From the NCBI GenBank assembly GCA_012295275.1, contig CM022665.1, forward strand, positions 33,346,022 to 33,410,021: a stretch of 64,000 nt of DNA, given 5' to 3'. The DNA is from Chrysomallon squamiferum. Lineage: Eukaryota > Mollusca > Gastropoda > Neomphalida > Peltospiridae. A model generated the notes under the pieces. That model was given only the letters and a program-made list of their open reading frames with translations, was not told the DNA's origin and made no database searches. The position numbers were made by a program, and so were the translations under genes. Below, piece after piece: positions 26,245 to 40,000 of the stretch; the stretch's first letter is position 1, and each line of letters starts with the position of its first letter.

Positions 26245-29200
26245 GGTTCTATGGTTTTCAACATATTCAGGGCACGACATAGGACACTGATGGGCGGTCA
26301 CCATGCATTCGTCCCTCCAAATTCTGTCGACATGTATTACAAACTACAAGTGTAGCCAATGGTTTATTTTGATCCCCGGTATTCATGTAAAATAATAAAT
26401 CATAAATTTGTGCAAATTCCGTAGACTCTTTAATTTAAAATCCAAAAATGTAAAATAATGAACTGCATAATGTAAGCAGCTTCACGATGAACATATTGTG
26501 CACCTCAGAAATTCAAAACTGACCTATACATGTATAGCCCTATACACATCCTTTCCATGGGCAACACTAGAACATTCCAGAGATCACTGGAATATCCTAG
26601 AAAGAATTAAAACTTAGCAGCCATGGGACGATTCTAGAAAACATTTTTGTTATATTGAGTAAACAAAATACATTTCAAATTTCCTATTGCGATGCATTAA
26701 TAATTGCAGTCGTTATCATAATAATATTTATTATTAATGTTGGTAATTTTTGCATACAAATTATTACAAGCTATTAAAAGTCTGGAACTTTTGTAAATAT
26801 CAGTTGTGTCTGCCACTGACAATAACAATGACTTTATTCTCAGAAACTGTACAACTGCAGTGAACAGAAAATTATTATATTTACAAATAAATGCAGAACA
26901 GCAGTGTGTATATATATATAAAGTACTTCTTTCAGAGTTTCGAACAGTTACATTTCATGATAGTATTTATAACAGATTTTGTTTGTTTAACAAAAAATAT
27001 CGTTCCTTGTATTGTGCGATATTAAATCAAAACCTTCAGGCGTAGATCAGACACCGCCAAATGTGTTCTGCTTTATAGAAAATTTATGTCCCATCGGCCT
27101 GCTCATTAATTTAAACAAGACAATTTTATATTTATCAGTCGCGTTAATACAGATATTATTATGTGTTATGTTTCATGGTAAATACTTGTTAAACCTGTAT
27201 TTTACTCAACTAAGGATCACTTACCTGCTGTAAGAATTGTGTTTCCTGTTGCACTATTCCAATCAATAATGACGAAACATATCCACTGGCAAAAACATCG
27301 TATGTTGAATTTCATCCTGTCAGCTTCACTTTTTTCTCGTTTTTAATTATTGTTTATTGACTTATTCTTATTGTTGTTCCTGTGTTTGACAGAATTAAAT
27401 AAAGCCTTCTAAAGGACTTTTATAAAAAAAACCAAAACAAATATAAAACTGTTAACTAACCCAAGCAGACGTATTTCATTACTGAATTAATCGTCTTGGT
27501 TTTCAGTAGTGTTGACTGATGCATCTCGTATGCAGGCATAATCCTGAAATGATCACGATCAAAACAAATCAATATTTTATATCGTTTCAGCCTCTACCCA
27601 GAATTCCTCTAGACAATGGGAATATATGAATAGCTAAAGGATAACATGGGAAATGCATTGCATTCGTTTTTCAGCAAATAAGTAATGTTCGATATTGTAA
27701 TTTTATATTGTTTTTGTGTCGCTGTAACTTGAAGAAATAAATGGTAGAACAATTTAGTATTTTCGACGAAACAGTAATAAACAAATTACAAAGTATATCT
27801 TTTTTCTGTTACTACTTTTCGGCTTAAAATTATAATCACATACAAACAAACACACAAAAATAAATAAATAAATAAATAAATAATGAATTAATAAACAACA
27901 ACAATAATAATGATTAATAAATGAACCAAGTATGTTTTTCTCCACTTTGTTGATCCTTTACATTTGTTAGGAAAGTGAGTGTACAACTTTTCGTTGTTCT
28001 TTTTTCATTTCGTCTTTTTGTTGAAAATGGAATCAAGTTTCATTTGTTCCAAACTGATCTAAAATCATCGTATATTAGCTTAATCAAGTTCCATATTTCG
28101 ATGGTTTTGAACTGGAATCTGGGACTAACCCCCAATGAACAAATGCCTACTATTCTAACAACACTATAAAAAAAAGTGAGTTGAGAAAACAACAGCTAAT
28201 TTCATTTAGTTTTTGTATCATTTAGGATTGCAGGATAAAAAAAAATAACTGGTTACTGCCTTAAGACATCAGCTTTATCAGGTCAAATGGTGATAGTCAG
28301 TCATTCTGACCTTTGAAGGATAAAGCTGGTATCTTAAGATAATAACAAATAAAACCCTGTGTGTGTGTGTGTGAACAGATTGTCTGTTGAATGAAATATA
28401 CTGTAATACAGTGAGTACAAAGTAAGAAACAAACATTTGACTAACATTTGAACTGTAATTTTAGTTTGTTTTATATAGTTAAAAAAAAAAAAAAAAAAAA
28501 AATTATACAATTATTGTGTACAAATTTTCTGAAACAAATGGATGAACTGTCTAGAAAGCTCTGTAGGCCTAGCTTTACGTATATTACTATATTCTTTTCA
28601 GTATTAAAAATAAAATAAAAGAAACATATTCAGGAATATTTTTTTTTTAAATGTGGAGATCGTAATCAGCTATTTATTTTCAGTGGTTTTATTCTAAGAT
28701 ACAGTTTGGATGAATTTAAATCCAAACTTGCTGTGCTGTTTTCTATCTGGGAAATCTGTATTAATAAGCACCACTTACATGTGTGATAACGTTTTTAATT
28801 GTATTGTGGATATAATAAATAAATACATTCTTCACAGAAATCTGAATTAACAGGTATTTTGTAAACTGTAACACTTTATGCATAAGCTGACATTATGGAA
28901 AAGCCACATATCGGGGAAATATAAAAAGTCCTGATTTGTCACAAGTTATGTTTTAACACTTGACAATACAATTTATTTACTTTATAAATGTTAATTAGCT
29001 TTAATCCTTTTTTTAATTTGTATAATTAATTTTCCACTTGAAATACTTTAGTAACAGCTACTCAGTTTAGCACTATAGACATTCAATCAAACTAGTAAGT
29101 GGTTATGAGAAATAATTTAGAAAATCTTTAGGATAGATTTTTGCTTTTATACTGAAGTAAAAAATATTAAATAATTTGTGCAAAAATTCAAATGTATATA

Positions 29201-30178
29201 TATATTTAATTAGTAGCATGAAGCTATTTATGTTATGCTGTCATGAAAAGCAAACATTAAAATGTATTCACTTTTATTAATACAATGAAGACAAATGTAA
29301 TACAGTATGTGTGTGAAAAATTGATTTTTTTTATACCAGCAATAAAAACATGATAGATATAAATCAATATAATTCTTACTGACAAATCTAAAAGCTTTGT
29401 AATATAACAAGGTACTAAAATGTAGTAAAAATATAAATGATAAAAACTGAGATCGCTGCTTGTGAATAACTAAATCAGAAGTTGCTTGACTTTTTTAGCT
29501 ACCACCCCCCCCTTTATAAAATATTTCATTCTCATGAAAGCCAATATATATATCTTTTTTTAAATACATATGTAAGTAGTCTAATAAAAATGTTTAATTG
29601 TGAGGAACTAAATTTATCTTTTAATTATTGTGATATCATTTAAACAAATTTTAAATATATATGTATAATTTATGATTCATGGTTTTCATTTCCTAAACTG
29701 AACTTTAGTAAATATTCAAACTGTAAGCACTTACAACTTCTCTGTAAACATATATGAATCTGTGCTGGTTATCTCAGACCATTTTGGTGATCACTGTTTT
29801 TAATTTGTTATCCACAAACTATATTGCAGAAGTAAATGTAAAAATTGTACAAAAAATATTTATCTGTAATAAATAAAATGGACCTGCAAATACATAACTG
29901 ATTTAACTGGATATATCAAATCAACTTCTGTTTAAAGTCCTATTTAAAATGATTTGATATTTCATTTGTCACCATCATAAATTAAAGGTAAAGTTAGTAG
30001 TTAATTACATTAAGTCACATTTGAACATTTTATAAATTACAATAAATTCCAATACAAAGTTATCTCATGTTCCGAAGTTTGTGCATTTTAAATATTTATA
30101 ATAATTTTGTGTGTTGGGAAAGTCATTCTGAATTGTTCTGAAAATAGTTACAATTTTAATAAATAGTTTTTGAGCCAT
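26245..30178. other. Gene-free region and 3' flank of the helical-repeat gene
   Basis: No exon is supported. The right end contains the 3' untranslated region of the minus-strand helical-repeat gene, with several AATAAA-type signals on that strand, so its end cannot be fixed. A short palindrome at 28258-28338 is described separately. The open frames near 26806-27233 and 27975-28169 show no recognisable domain and have AT-driven composition. Confidence 0.55.
28258..28338. repeat. Imperfect palindrome, hairpin of about 80 bp
   Basis: CTTAAGACATCAGCTTTATC on the left pairs with GATAAAGCTGGTATCTTAAG on the right. Further in, AGGTCA pairs with TGACCT, leaving a loop of about 20 bases. It could be a very short foldback element or simply a structured RNA-capable sequence; no other evidence of transcription is visible. 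Confidence 0.7.
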
Positions 30179-31008
30179 TTATTTTGTACATTTCTGGAGA
30201 ATCTTCACCACTTTATCTTCATGTCCCCATCTAGTCATAATCTGAAAAAATCCAAAGAATTTTAGTCCAAGAATTACTAAATTATAGTTATACATGTTCT
30301 TTATGTACATTATTGGTTTGTACATTAAAAAACCTACCTTAGAATGAAAGATTACCAACAAAAAGGTTTTGTATAAAATGTAATATCACCTACCAGTTCT
30401 GTGTACCACTGATTTATGATAGCAAAATAAGAATCTCTGATGTAATTATGAATAAAAACAAGTAATTAATTTTGTTAAGTTTCTTTTAATTATTATTTAC
30501 CTTGTCCCATATATCAGGAGGTTGGACAGTCCTTTGTGATGGTGCAGAGCTTGGTCTCTTTCGATTTGGTGCTGGACCTAAAAACAAATTCAGATATTGT
30601 CCATAAACATCTGTTTCATAATATTTATAATCTACTGGCCCAAAGATGCCAACAGAAAAAAAGAAAAAAATTGTAAATTAATTATGCTTTTTTTCTATTT
30701 ATTTATTTGTTTTATTCACTATCTTTTTTTCTGAAGAGCTCATAATATGGCATAAATCTAGCCACATTTTCAACCAAGCCAAAAAAACCTTTCTCATTTA
30801 TACATTTGTATGGTTACAATGTTACTTTGAAATTGTTTTTATGTGTGTTTCTATATGATTGTTAAAACAAGGTGAGATCTATTCTATTGAATGAATGCAA
30901 TATTAGTTTTTAATACATATTAAAATTCACAATAATAACACATTCTCTGTAGGATTATGTCCTCTCAATGTGAGAGGCAATGAATAGAAAAAAAACCAGT
31001 AATAATAT

Positions 31009-31040
<32 letters not shown>

Positions 31041-34000
31041 ATAAAATAAAATAAATATTAAATTTAAATATCCAAATATGAAATAATAAAAAAATATGTA
31101 TGTGAAAATATTCATATTAAATATTGATTTCTGCAAAATGACATTGTGAAGTTACTGCTTTTTAACTGAGTACACTGTCTTTCAGGAACTGTTTTTGAGT
31201 GAGGACTTACAGTCACAACTCTTCATAATGCTGATATTCGTGCTCAACTAATATTGGTATTATAATGAGTTGATTGGTATTATGAATTTACTGACATTAT
31301 AAATTATTACTACATGACCAAACCTCAGTACTGTCCCTGAAAAACCAAAATGCTTTGTCAGATGTCTTAGAGAATAACAAGACATATACAGTAATATATC
31401 CCTTTATTTTGAATTTTTGGTATGTTTTTAAGCAGTAACAAACAAATTTAAAAAAAATTAAAATATTTATAACCACTGAATCATTTACATCATCTATATT
31501 GTTGTCATTTATTTTTATTCAAAGAATTGAATGAAAAATGTTTGTTTTAAAGTCATAGATATTAGGAAATCAATATACAATACAAAACATAAGAAAAGGG
31601 AAGGGGTGGGACACATTTCTTTACAGACAAAATGAGCATGTGCGTTGTGTTGTCACACTGTTCAAGTACCAACATGTGGCTGGCTAACAAGATACTAACT
31701 TAAAAGCAATTTGATAGTGCCACACCAAGTTGATTTTCTTTGAAGATTTTGAAAATAACTATAGAGAAAAACATAATTTTTATTCATGAAATACAACATA
31801 AAATGAAACTTGTTTTACCTGAATATTTGTATAGATTTGATGGCTGTAGACAAAAATGGCTCATGACAGTTTATTGGGTAATTTTACCATATGTTTGTGT
31901 TGGCATATGGAGGCAAAATGAGGTAAATTTATGATCAGTGCTCATAAGCATAGCAATGTACTGAAGGGATTATAAATAGAGATCTGATTTTATATGAAAG
32001 TGCATTGTCTACCAATTGGCAGCCTTTGGATGGCTAATAAAACAAATTAATTTCATTGGATTCTTAACTGAAATTTTCTTCTTTTAATATGAAAATATTA
32101 TTAATTTATATGAGGTCTTTGTCATGTGAAAGTTGGAAAAAATTTTTTTATAAAAATTTTAAACTGAAAAAAGTTAACAAGATGCAACTGCATAGACATA
32201 AGTTGTGTATTGGATGGTGTATGCTAACATGCTGAGGTGTATATGTGTGACTCATCCATTTAGCATGACTTATTGAGCACAGCATCAAAGATGGATAATA
32301 TTCACTGTTTCAGAAGGACTCAAGTACTTGCTTCAGACCTAAAGAACTTAATCTTTTTCAACTAACTCTGTAGTCCACTGAATCAAATGTTTACTGTATT
32401 AGAAAGTATACTACCATTAGTAACCGCTTTCAGCGTTGAGTTGACCTCCTTTCTAAGTTCTCCACTAGTATACATCAACATTGCCATCAACATGTTTGAA
32501 CCACCATGATGATGGAACAGATCCCGTAAACGATGATCACTTGACACCAGAAGTCTTATCAAAATTAAAGCTAAAAAAAGTTCAATATGTTTTAATTAAA
32601 TTTAATTTAATTATTATAATCAAATTAAAAACTAAGACTCTATAAAAAGCTTAAATAATACTTTAAAGACAATTGTACATAAAAAAATATATCACTTATG
32701 CTGAAATTTCAAATTAAAATTAGCCACTCTTAGCTCCAGTCTTTGGGCAACTGAGCAAATTCTTAATTTGTTAGGAATACCCCCACTGTCATGTAGATAC
32801 TGTTCATGGTTCACTGTGCTGCCTGGTAAAAGCTCTGCACTGTTATGTCACACTAAGAGGCCCCCAAAAATAGGATGTCTTTTCATTCAAGAACATAACT
32901 CCAGCTCTATGATTTACATTTGTCATGGTATAAAAGTCACAGCATTGTATGCTGAAAACACTGAATTTTTTGATGCCCACATATGCTTAAAGGGATCGCA
33001 GAAAACACACATTTTACAAAAAATGCATTCAAGTCTCAGCACATCATGTGGTAAATAGTTTTGAAATTGTCTAACTGTATAAGGAATGTAGTTTATGTGT
33101 GCCGTCTTTCTGCAGACATATGGCAGATGGTTTTAGTTTACCTGTGGTGGTGGATTACCTATGCCCCTCATATTAATTATAAGTAAAGCACTTTATTATT
33201 GCTAATCTTTCTTGTGGTATACATATTTTATTCAGGTATTCAAAAATACCAATCATTAATAATAATAACATAATAATAATAATAATAACCTACATGAAAC
33301 ATACAGAATTTAATTATCTCTCTCATGATATCACAGATACATCTACCAGTGCTATACCAAAGAACCTTTATGGATCTTATTCCTATACTGTACTCATAAC
33401 AAGTCTATTGATGATAGAGTTTTGCTCTAGAAATCCAGTGGTGCTTTTAACTTTACTACTGGCAGTTCTTCAGCTAACGTTACTATTATTCTATGACAGA
33501 CATTGAAATTTAAAAAAAAGCATTTTAACTTGTTTAATACATACCAATAATTTCCAACATTTCATCATCTTCATTAATACGAATGAAATCAATAAGTTTT
33601 GGAATACAGCCAAGTTCTGATAACTGCATGCATGTTTCAACCTTTAAAAAGAAAAAGAAAATTCTCAGTGAATAAAATTGTTCAGTGGCTACTAAAATAG
33701 TTGTAATCAGTAATGATGAGGTTAACAGTTACAGATAACTCAGTTTGATTATGCTTATTTTAATGTTTGACTTAATTAGGATAATGTTTTAATTTGTCTT
33801 TCTTCTCTTTTTTGTATCACAAGTACTACCAGTCAATCAAACTGTAATAAATAAAAGAAATATGGAAATGTTAAGGCATAATTTAGTGAAAATACATGAC
33901 TTCTTGGTGGTCAAAACAACCTCTCTTGACTACAGAAATCACATAAGTTAATGTAACATTTTGAGCTCACGTGTGACTCTAAAAGATAGTTCCATATGCT

Positions 34001-37000
34001 GCTTAACATAATGCATACAACAGCTTTTGCAGAAAAATTGGCTTTACATTTTTTATTAACTTCTACAATGAAACAACAAATTCAGTGATATGTATCATTA
34101 GAATTTATGTATTTTTGGAGGTCACTATATGCTAACTTGATTCAATTTTGGTGGGATGACATTTATCACATTTTGTGACTAAACTCTTCATATATTATTC
34201 TATGTTCACATGATATCAATAACAGTTAACACTGAAATGGATTTTGAACATTACTTGTTTTAAAATTAGCTGTATAAACAATTATTTCATAGGCTATTAC
34301 TTTCTGGGTAGATATTAGACTTCAAGGGAATTTGCATTGACTGATAAAACTGACATCCATGGTGAGTCACTGATCAGTCGTTCTTTCTGAGTGCCTAATG
34401 CAACTTAAAAAACAGTAATAAGTAACATATTTTTAAAATCTTATGAAAATGATTTGTATCAAATCTAACAGGTGAACACACGTGGCAGTAAATACCAGTT
34501 CAAACAGATGCTGTTTATTACCCTTAAATCCTATCATCATTTCAAGGCATTGCTACTTTTCACAAAAATGATTAATTTAATTACCAAAATTAAAAAATAC
34601 AGTGTTTGTTTATATAACATATTAGAAACTTTGTTAAATCTGACCAATAAAACATACCAGTTTGAGACAATGTTAGTCATTGCATGAAGTACATATACAA
34701 ATTATAATGCTAATCAGACATCAAAACTTACACTTTCATGTAAGACAAGATCATGAATTAAGAGCAGTGAATTCTTTCGGATATCTCTAGACTTGCTGAA
34801 GAGACCATTTAGGATGTGAGAACCACAAGAAACAATTGTTGAGTGTCTGCACTGCTGAGCAATAGACTTGGTTAAGTCAATTGTAGGATGAATTTCTTTC
34901 ATTTTTAAGCTTGTCTTTTCTGCATTTTTTGCTGAAGCTGGAAGACATAAGTCAGACATATTCAGAACTATATTCTGTTGCTACATGAATATTTTTCCTT
35001 TAAATCTTTTTAAATATATATATATATATATTTTATTATTGTTTAGTTTATTTTTCTACATCAAATGGCTGGTTTTTAAAATAATTTGCCATTAAAGCCA
35101 ATATCTGATGATACAAATACTGATAAAAAAAAAAAAAAAAAAAAAAAATGATTTGTAAATATTTTAGGTTAATGTTGTTACATTGACAATAATATAGAAC
35201 TGTTAACAAATATCCTAGAGCCACCATATAAACTAATCTTATTCAGCCATAAGTGAATTATTCAAGAAAGGCTAGTTAATGTTTCTTAATTTAGGTAACC
35301 TAAAAGTAAATTTTATTAAGTGTTGTTATTGCTGTGTGATAAACAGTCAACCTCCTGCCTTAAGGTGGGGAATCAGCAAAACTAATATGCAGACTGATAT
35401 CAACACAAACTACAATGGAGTTTTATCTGAACAATATACTGAAGTGAAACACTGCATGTAAAATATAACAGACTAAAAGATTATACAGATTGGACATAAA
35501 AGAACTTTGTATTTTGGAAGCATTCTGATTAATTTTTCATTACTGTATAATTACTAATTTTAAAGATGATCACATACATACAAGCATATGTATGTAAATG
35601 TAACAATTTATTAAAAAAATTATTTCAAAAATAATATCCATTTTCTATTTAGCACAAGCTCCAAAAATCAGATAATTACTGGTTTATAAAATGAACTTTG
35701 AAATATTTTTTAACTATAAAATTATTTAGAATATAATGGATTCTTTTTCTGAAAACTCTAGAAGGTACTTAGAGAGCTGACTGATCTATAAACTACTTGA
35801 TGTTGTAATGAACATAGGAAAATGGTTGTCTCCAGATATTTTGTCATGGTACAATTTTATTGTTCTACTTTATTAGTTAAGACTGGTTGACATAGAGTGT
35901 GAACTATGATAACATAGAAGTATGCACAATATAAAATTAAACTTTCTTTGTTTCAGCAAAGATTTGCTTTAAGAAAATTAAAAAATATATTTACCTTATT
36001 TATGATGGCTTAATGTATGTAGAAAACTTAAGTAAAAAATCAAGAAAAGTTTAATATATTTTCATTGGCACTTTGTTCCAAAAATTTAAAAAAAATTCTA
36101 TAATGTTATATCTTACTTGTTTGTATCCCATGGATAGAAAGAGGTGAAGATGGTTGTACTCTGACTGAATTTCTGATCATTACAGCTTCTTGTGTAGGTA
36201 ACTGTTGTAATACCATTCGTCTCTCTCCTTCAGAACATGCAGATCCAGGTCTAGAGGTTTTTTTGTGTATTAGGATTGAAATAATTAACAAATGTTAAAC
36301 ATGTTTTAACTTACACTATTCAAATCAATGACTAGAATAAAAATAGAGTTTCAAAATTTCTATCCACTCTGTTTATTATCTATTTTAAACATCTAGTTAT
36401 TTGAATTAAATGAAAACAATGATACAACAGTTTTTAATAAAACTATAATATATATCTTTTTTATCTGTATAAAATTAAACTATTGAGAATCATCTGTAAC
36501 ATTACTGTTGGATTCAGAACAAATTACATTTTCTCATAGGGTCATTCCATGTCAAATCACCCCCCCAAAAAAAGAAATTTAAACCCGACAGTCTCAGATT
36601 TTTATAAAACTTGGTATACTTGTTGACTGGGATCCCACAGCACCAAATCTGAAATATTAGCTCAATCGGATCAGTGGTGTGGGAGATAAGGCCCATCGAA
36701 TTTTGAGATTTTTGGCAAAAATGGGCGTGACCACCAACCTTTGAACCCTCATATCTCAGGAACCACTGGGCCAATCTTCATAAAATTGGTATTGTTGAAA
36801 AGGCAGTATGACAAGAATTCCAAATCTGCCATTTTTGGGATACATTTACCTTTTGACCTTTGCTATGACCTTGAAATTGACCGTGTGGATCACGTGACCT
36901 TGAGATGACCTTTATTGAAATTTAATCTCCCACATGTTAACTAAAACATATAAAAGTTTCCTGGGTGTAATATTTTTTGTTTAGCCACAATATAGATTTA

Positions 37001-40000
37001 AAAAATGCACATACATGAAAATAACACCTTTTCAGCCATTAACATCTGATTAACTAAAACCTGAATATGTCCGGGAATGAAGGATACAGTGAGCATTTGA
37101 AACAGATGGTGAGAAGGTTAAGCATCAGAAACACCTAGTTCTGTCAGATTTATGTGAACTTTATGCATACATGTAGGCCTACAATGTCTTACTCGATGAT
37201 TAAGAAAGATGGTGGTTCCTAGCATCCAGAATTGATCGTTTAGGTTTTAGTTAATCAGATGTTAATGGCTGAAAAGGTGTTATTTTCATGTATGTGCATT
37301 TTTTAAATCTATATTGTGGCTAAACAAAAAATATTACACCCAGGAAACTTTTATATGTTTTAGTTAACATGTGGGAGATTAAATTTCAATAAAGGTCATC
37401 TCAAGGTCACGTGATCCACACGGTCAATTTCAAGGTCATAGCAAAGGTCAAAAGGTAAATGTATCCCAAAAATGGCAGATTTGGAATCCTTGTCATACTG
37501 CCTTTTCAACAATACCAATTTTATGAAGATTGGCCCAGTGGTTCCTGAGATATGAGGGTTCAAAGGTTGCTGGTCACACCCATTTTTGCCAAAAATTGCA
37601 AAATTTGGGGTACCATATCTCCCACACCACTGGTCTGATTGGCCTAAAATTTCAGATTTGGTGCTGTGGGATCCCAGTCAACAAGTATACCAAGTTTTAT
37701 AAAAATCTGAGATGGTCGGGTTTAACCCATTGGGTGATTTGACACGGAATGACCCCATAATTTTATTACCAAAAAAACATTTATACAGAATACACAGTTA
37801 AAGGTAGAAGATACTTAGAAGGTAAAACAGAGATTCTGCTGATCTTGCTCAATGACATTCTCTATTTGTTAATAATTGTTTATTATCCTGCAACCCAGCA
37901 AACAAAGAGGTAGATCAGTGCTTTTCACTAAATTATATTAATAACCTTCATAAACATACTTGCTCTTGAAAATTCTCTTCACTTACATGTATACATTATT
38001 ATAAAGTAAAAATACAATTCAAAGTAGACTGTAAACTACATAAATCTATTTTTAAAAGTTTGTATTTACTTGATGCAAATATAGTTTTTGGTCTCTCTGA
38101 AAAATATATCCAAATGAAGATGCCATGAGATTTAAGGTACTAAAACGATTTTTCTATGAGAAGAAACAAGAGTATCTGCCAATCATCTAGGTGTATATAA
38201 GGTACAAACCAACAATGTGTTTGATATTATATAAATGTAACAAAACAGTAATAACCATCACTGAAATATCAAAAAGCAGAATATTAACACACCAAAGAAG
38301 ACACCTGTAATAAGGCTATATATACTTTCTAGAAACAAGTACACAACCAGTTAAACCCAATCCAATATTTTATCAACAAATAAAAACAAATATTACCACA
38401 GCAAACCTCATTTCAAATGAAAATGACTGTGAACATAACAGACTGAAAACAGTGAAAACAAATGCAATCAAACACATGGGAAAAAAATGAACATAAATAT
38501 CAAAACACCTGGAGATCAGAATCAACTTGTGTCATTTCTGTAACTGAATCAGTTTCATAATCAGACAGCAACTGATACAAAATATTACCTTTGAAAACAA
38601 GATATGATATAGTATCCAGATATAAACAAACAAAAAAGAAATGCATTTGATTAAGATAGCATTGAGATATTACCTAACTCCTGGTTGTTCTTTACGAATT
38701 TTTTCATTATATGAAACTGGGAGTTTTTCTTGTAATGGTTGAATTACACATCTCAGTATCTTTGTGGATAAAGTCTGAAAAAACAGAATTCTCATTATTC
38801 TTTTCACTTCAACTTTATACTTTGCTGAATGTAAGTGAACCAACAACAAAAATAATACAGACAGACATCAATTTACAATCTATGCAACTTATGTCTTCAA
38901 CTTTATGACTGCATGTCCGATAGAAGTCTTAATGCATGTTATGAACTGAAATACAGAATATACAAAGGACTGACATGTTGTAGTGTAAATTGTATTTGAG
39001 TTAAACTAATTAAAGGATGTATATAAAGAAACTACATTATGTATGAGTTAAGGTTGAGATAATGTGATTGCATTCACTAATATGGGTTCAACTAACTGAT
39101 CGAAAATTGATGACTGTCTGCATATTTTCAATGCTAACTGAAATAATTTATATGATTATGTTTGTAAAATCTGTAAAAATAATAAAAATAGATGCTACCT
39201 ACTTCATTTTCAAAAATAAGTTCAGTTATATTCTTTATTTGCATGTGTGCTGGTGGAATCTTGGAATGTTACATGAATCAGCCTAGCACTGTGGATGAGG
39301 GCAGCATAATTTCATAATGAAAAATTAATATTCTGGTTTCCATTTCAAAGCAGTGTAAATAGAAATGTAAAGTAATAAAATAAAACAATAAAGAAAGAAT
39401 TTCTGACTCACCTTTATTATGGAACAGCAAAGGATAAGAAAATAAACTAATCAAGAACTCACTCTAATTTGTGGATTATCATGACTGATAAAAGGGGAGA
39501 CAATGTGAATCAAATCTTCTTCAAAGAGTCCCTTTCTAAGAAATCTCTGCTCGGTACTTGTTTCCCTTTCTATCAGGTCTAGTTTTTTCTTATCAGTCAG
39601 ATATGGGATATCTAAAGAAGAGTAATAATTTATTCTGTTTGTCAGATATTGTTTATCCAACATCCACAGATTCTGTTTAGGTAACATTGCTGCCTTTTCA
39701 TGTTTTCTGATGCATCCAAATGATTTAATCTTTTTCTGTCCACACGTTGAAATAGCTATGCAGAGAAACAAGTCAAGAAGACTTTGAATAAGAAGACATT
39801 CCTCAGGACTCAGACATTCATGCCTAGGTGTCCTTCTGGGTGTCAGAGAGATGGAGTCCTGATACTGAGGTGATACTGGTGATCTTAGACGATGACTTCT
39901 TGACAGAACTCTTGCTGACAAAGGACTGCTTCTTGTTTGAAGCTTTTCTGAAAACTTGCTCAAGATCAAAGCAGCCTGCCTTCCAATTTTATTCCAGATC

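Noticed and set aside
36514-36774. Peptides beginning MAQWFLRYEGSKV on several frames (also at 37530 and 63753)
   Set aside because: They are translations of the same inverted-repeat element in both arms and in another copy. They cross the element ends and have no domain; treated as repeat artefacts.
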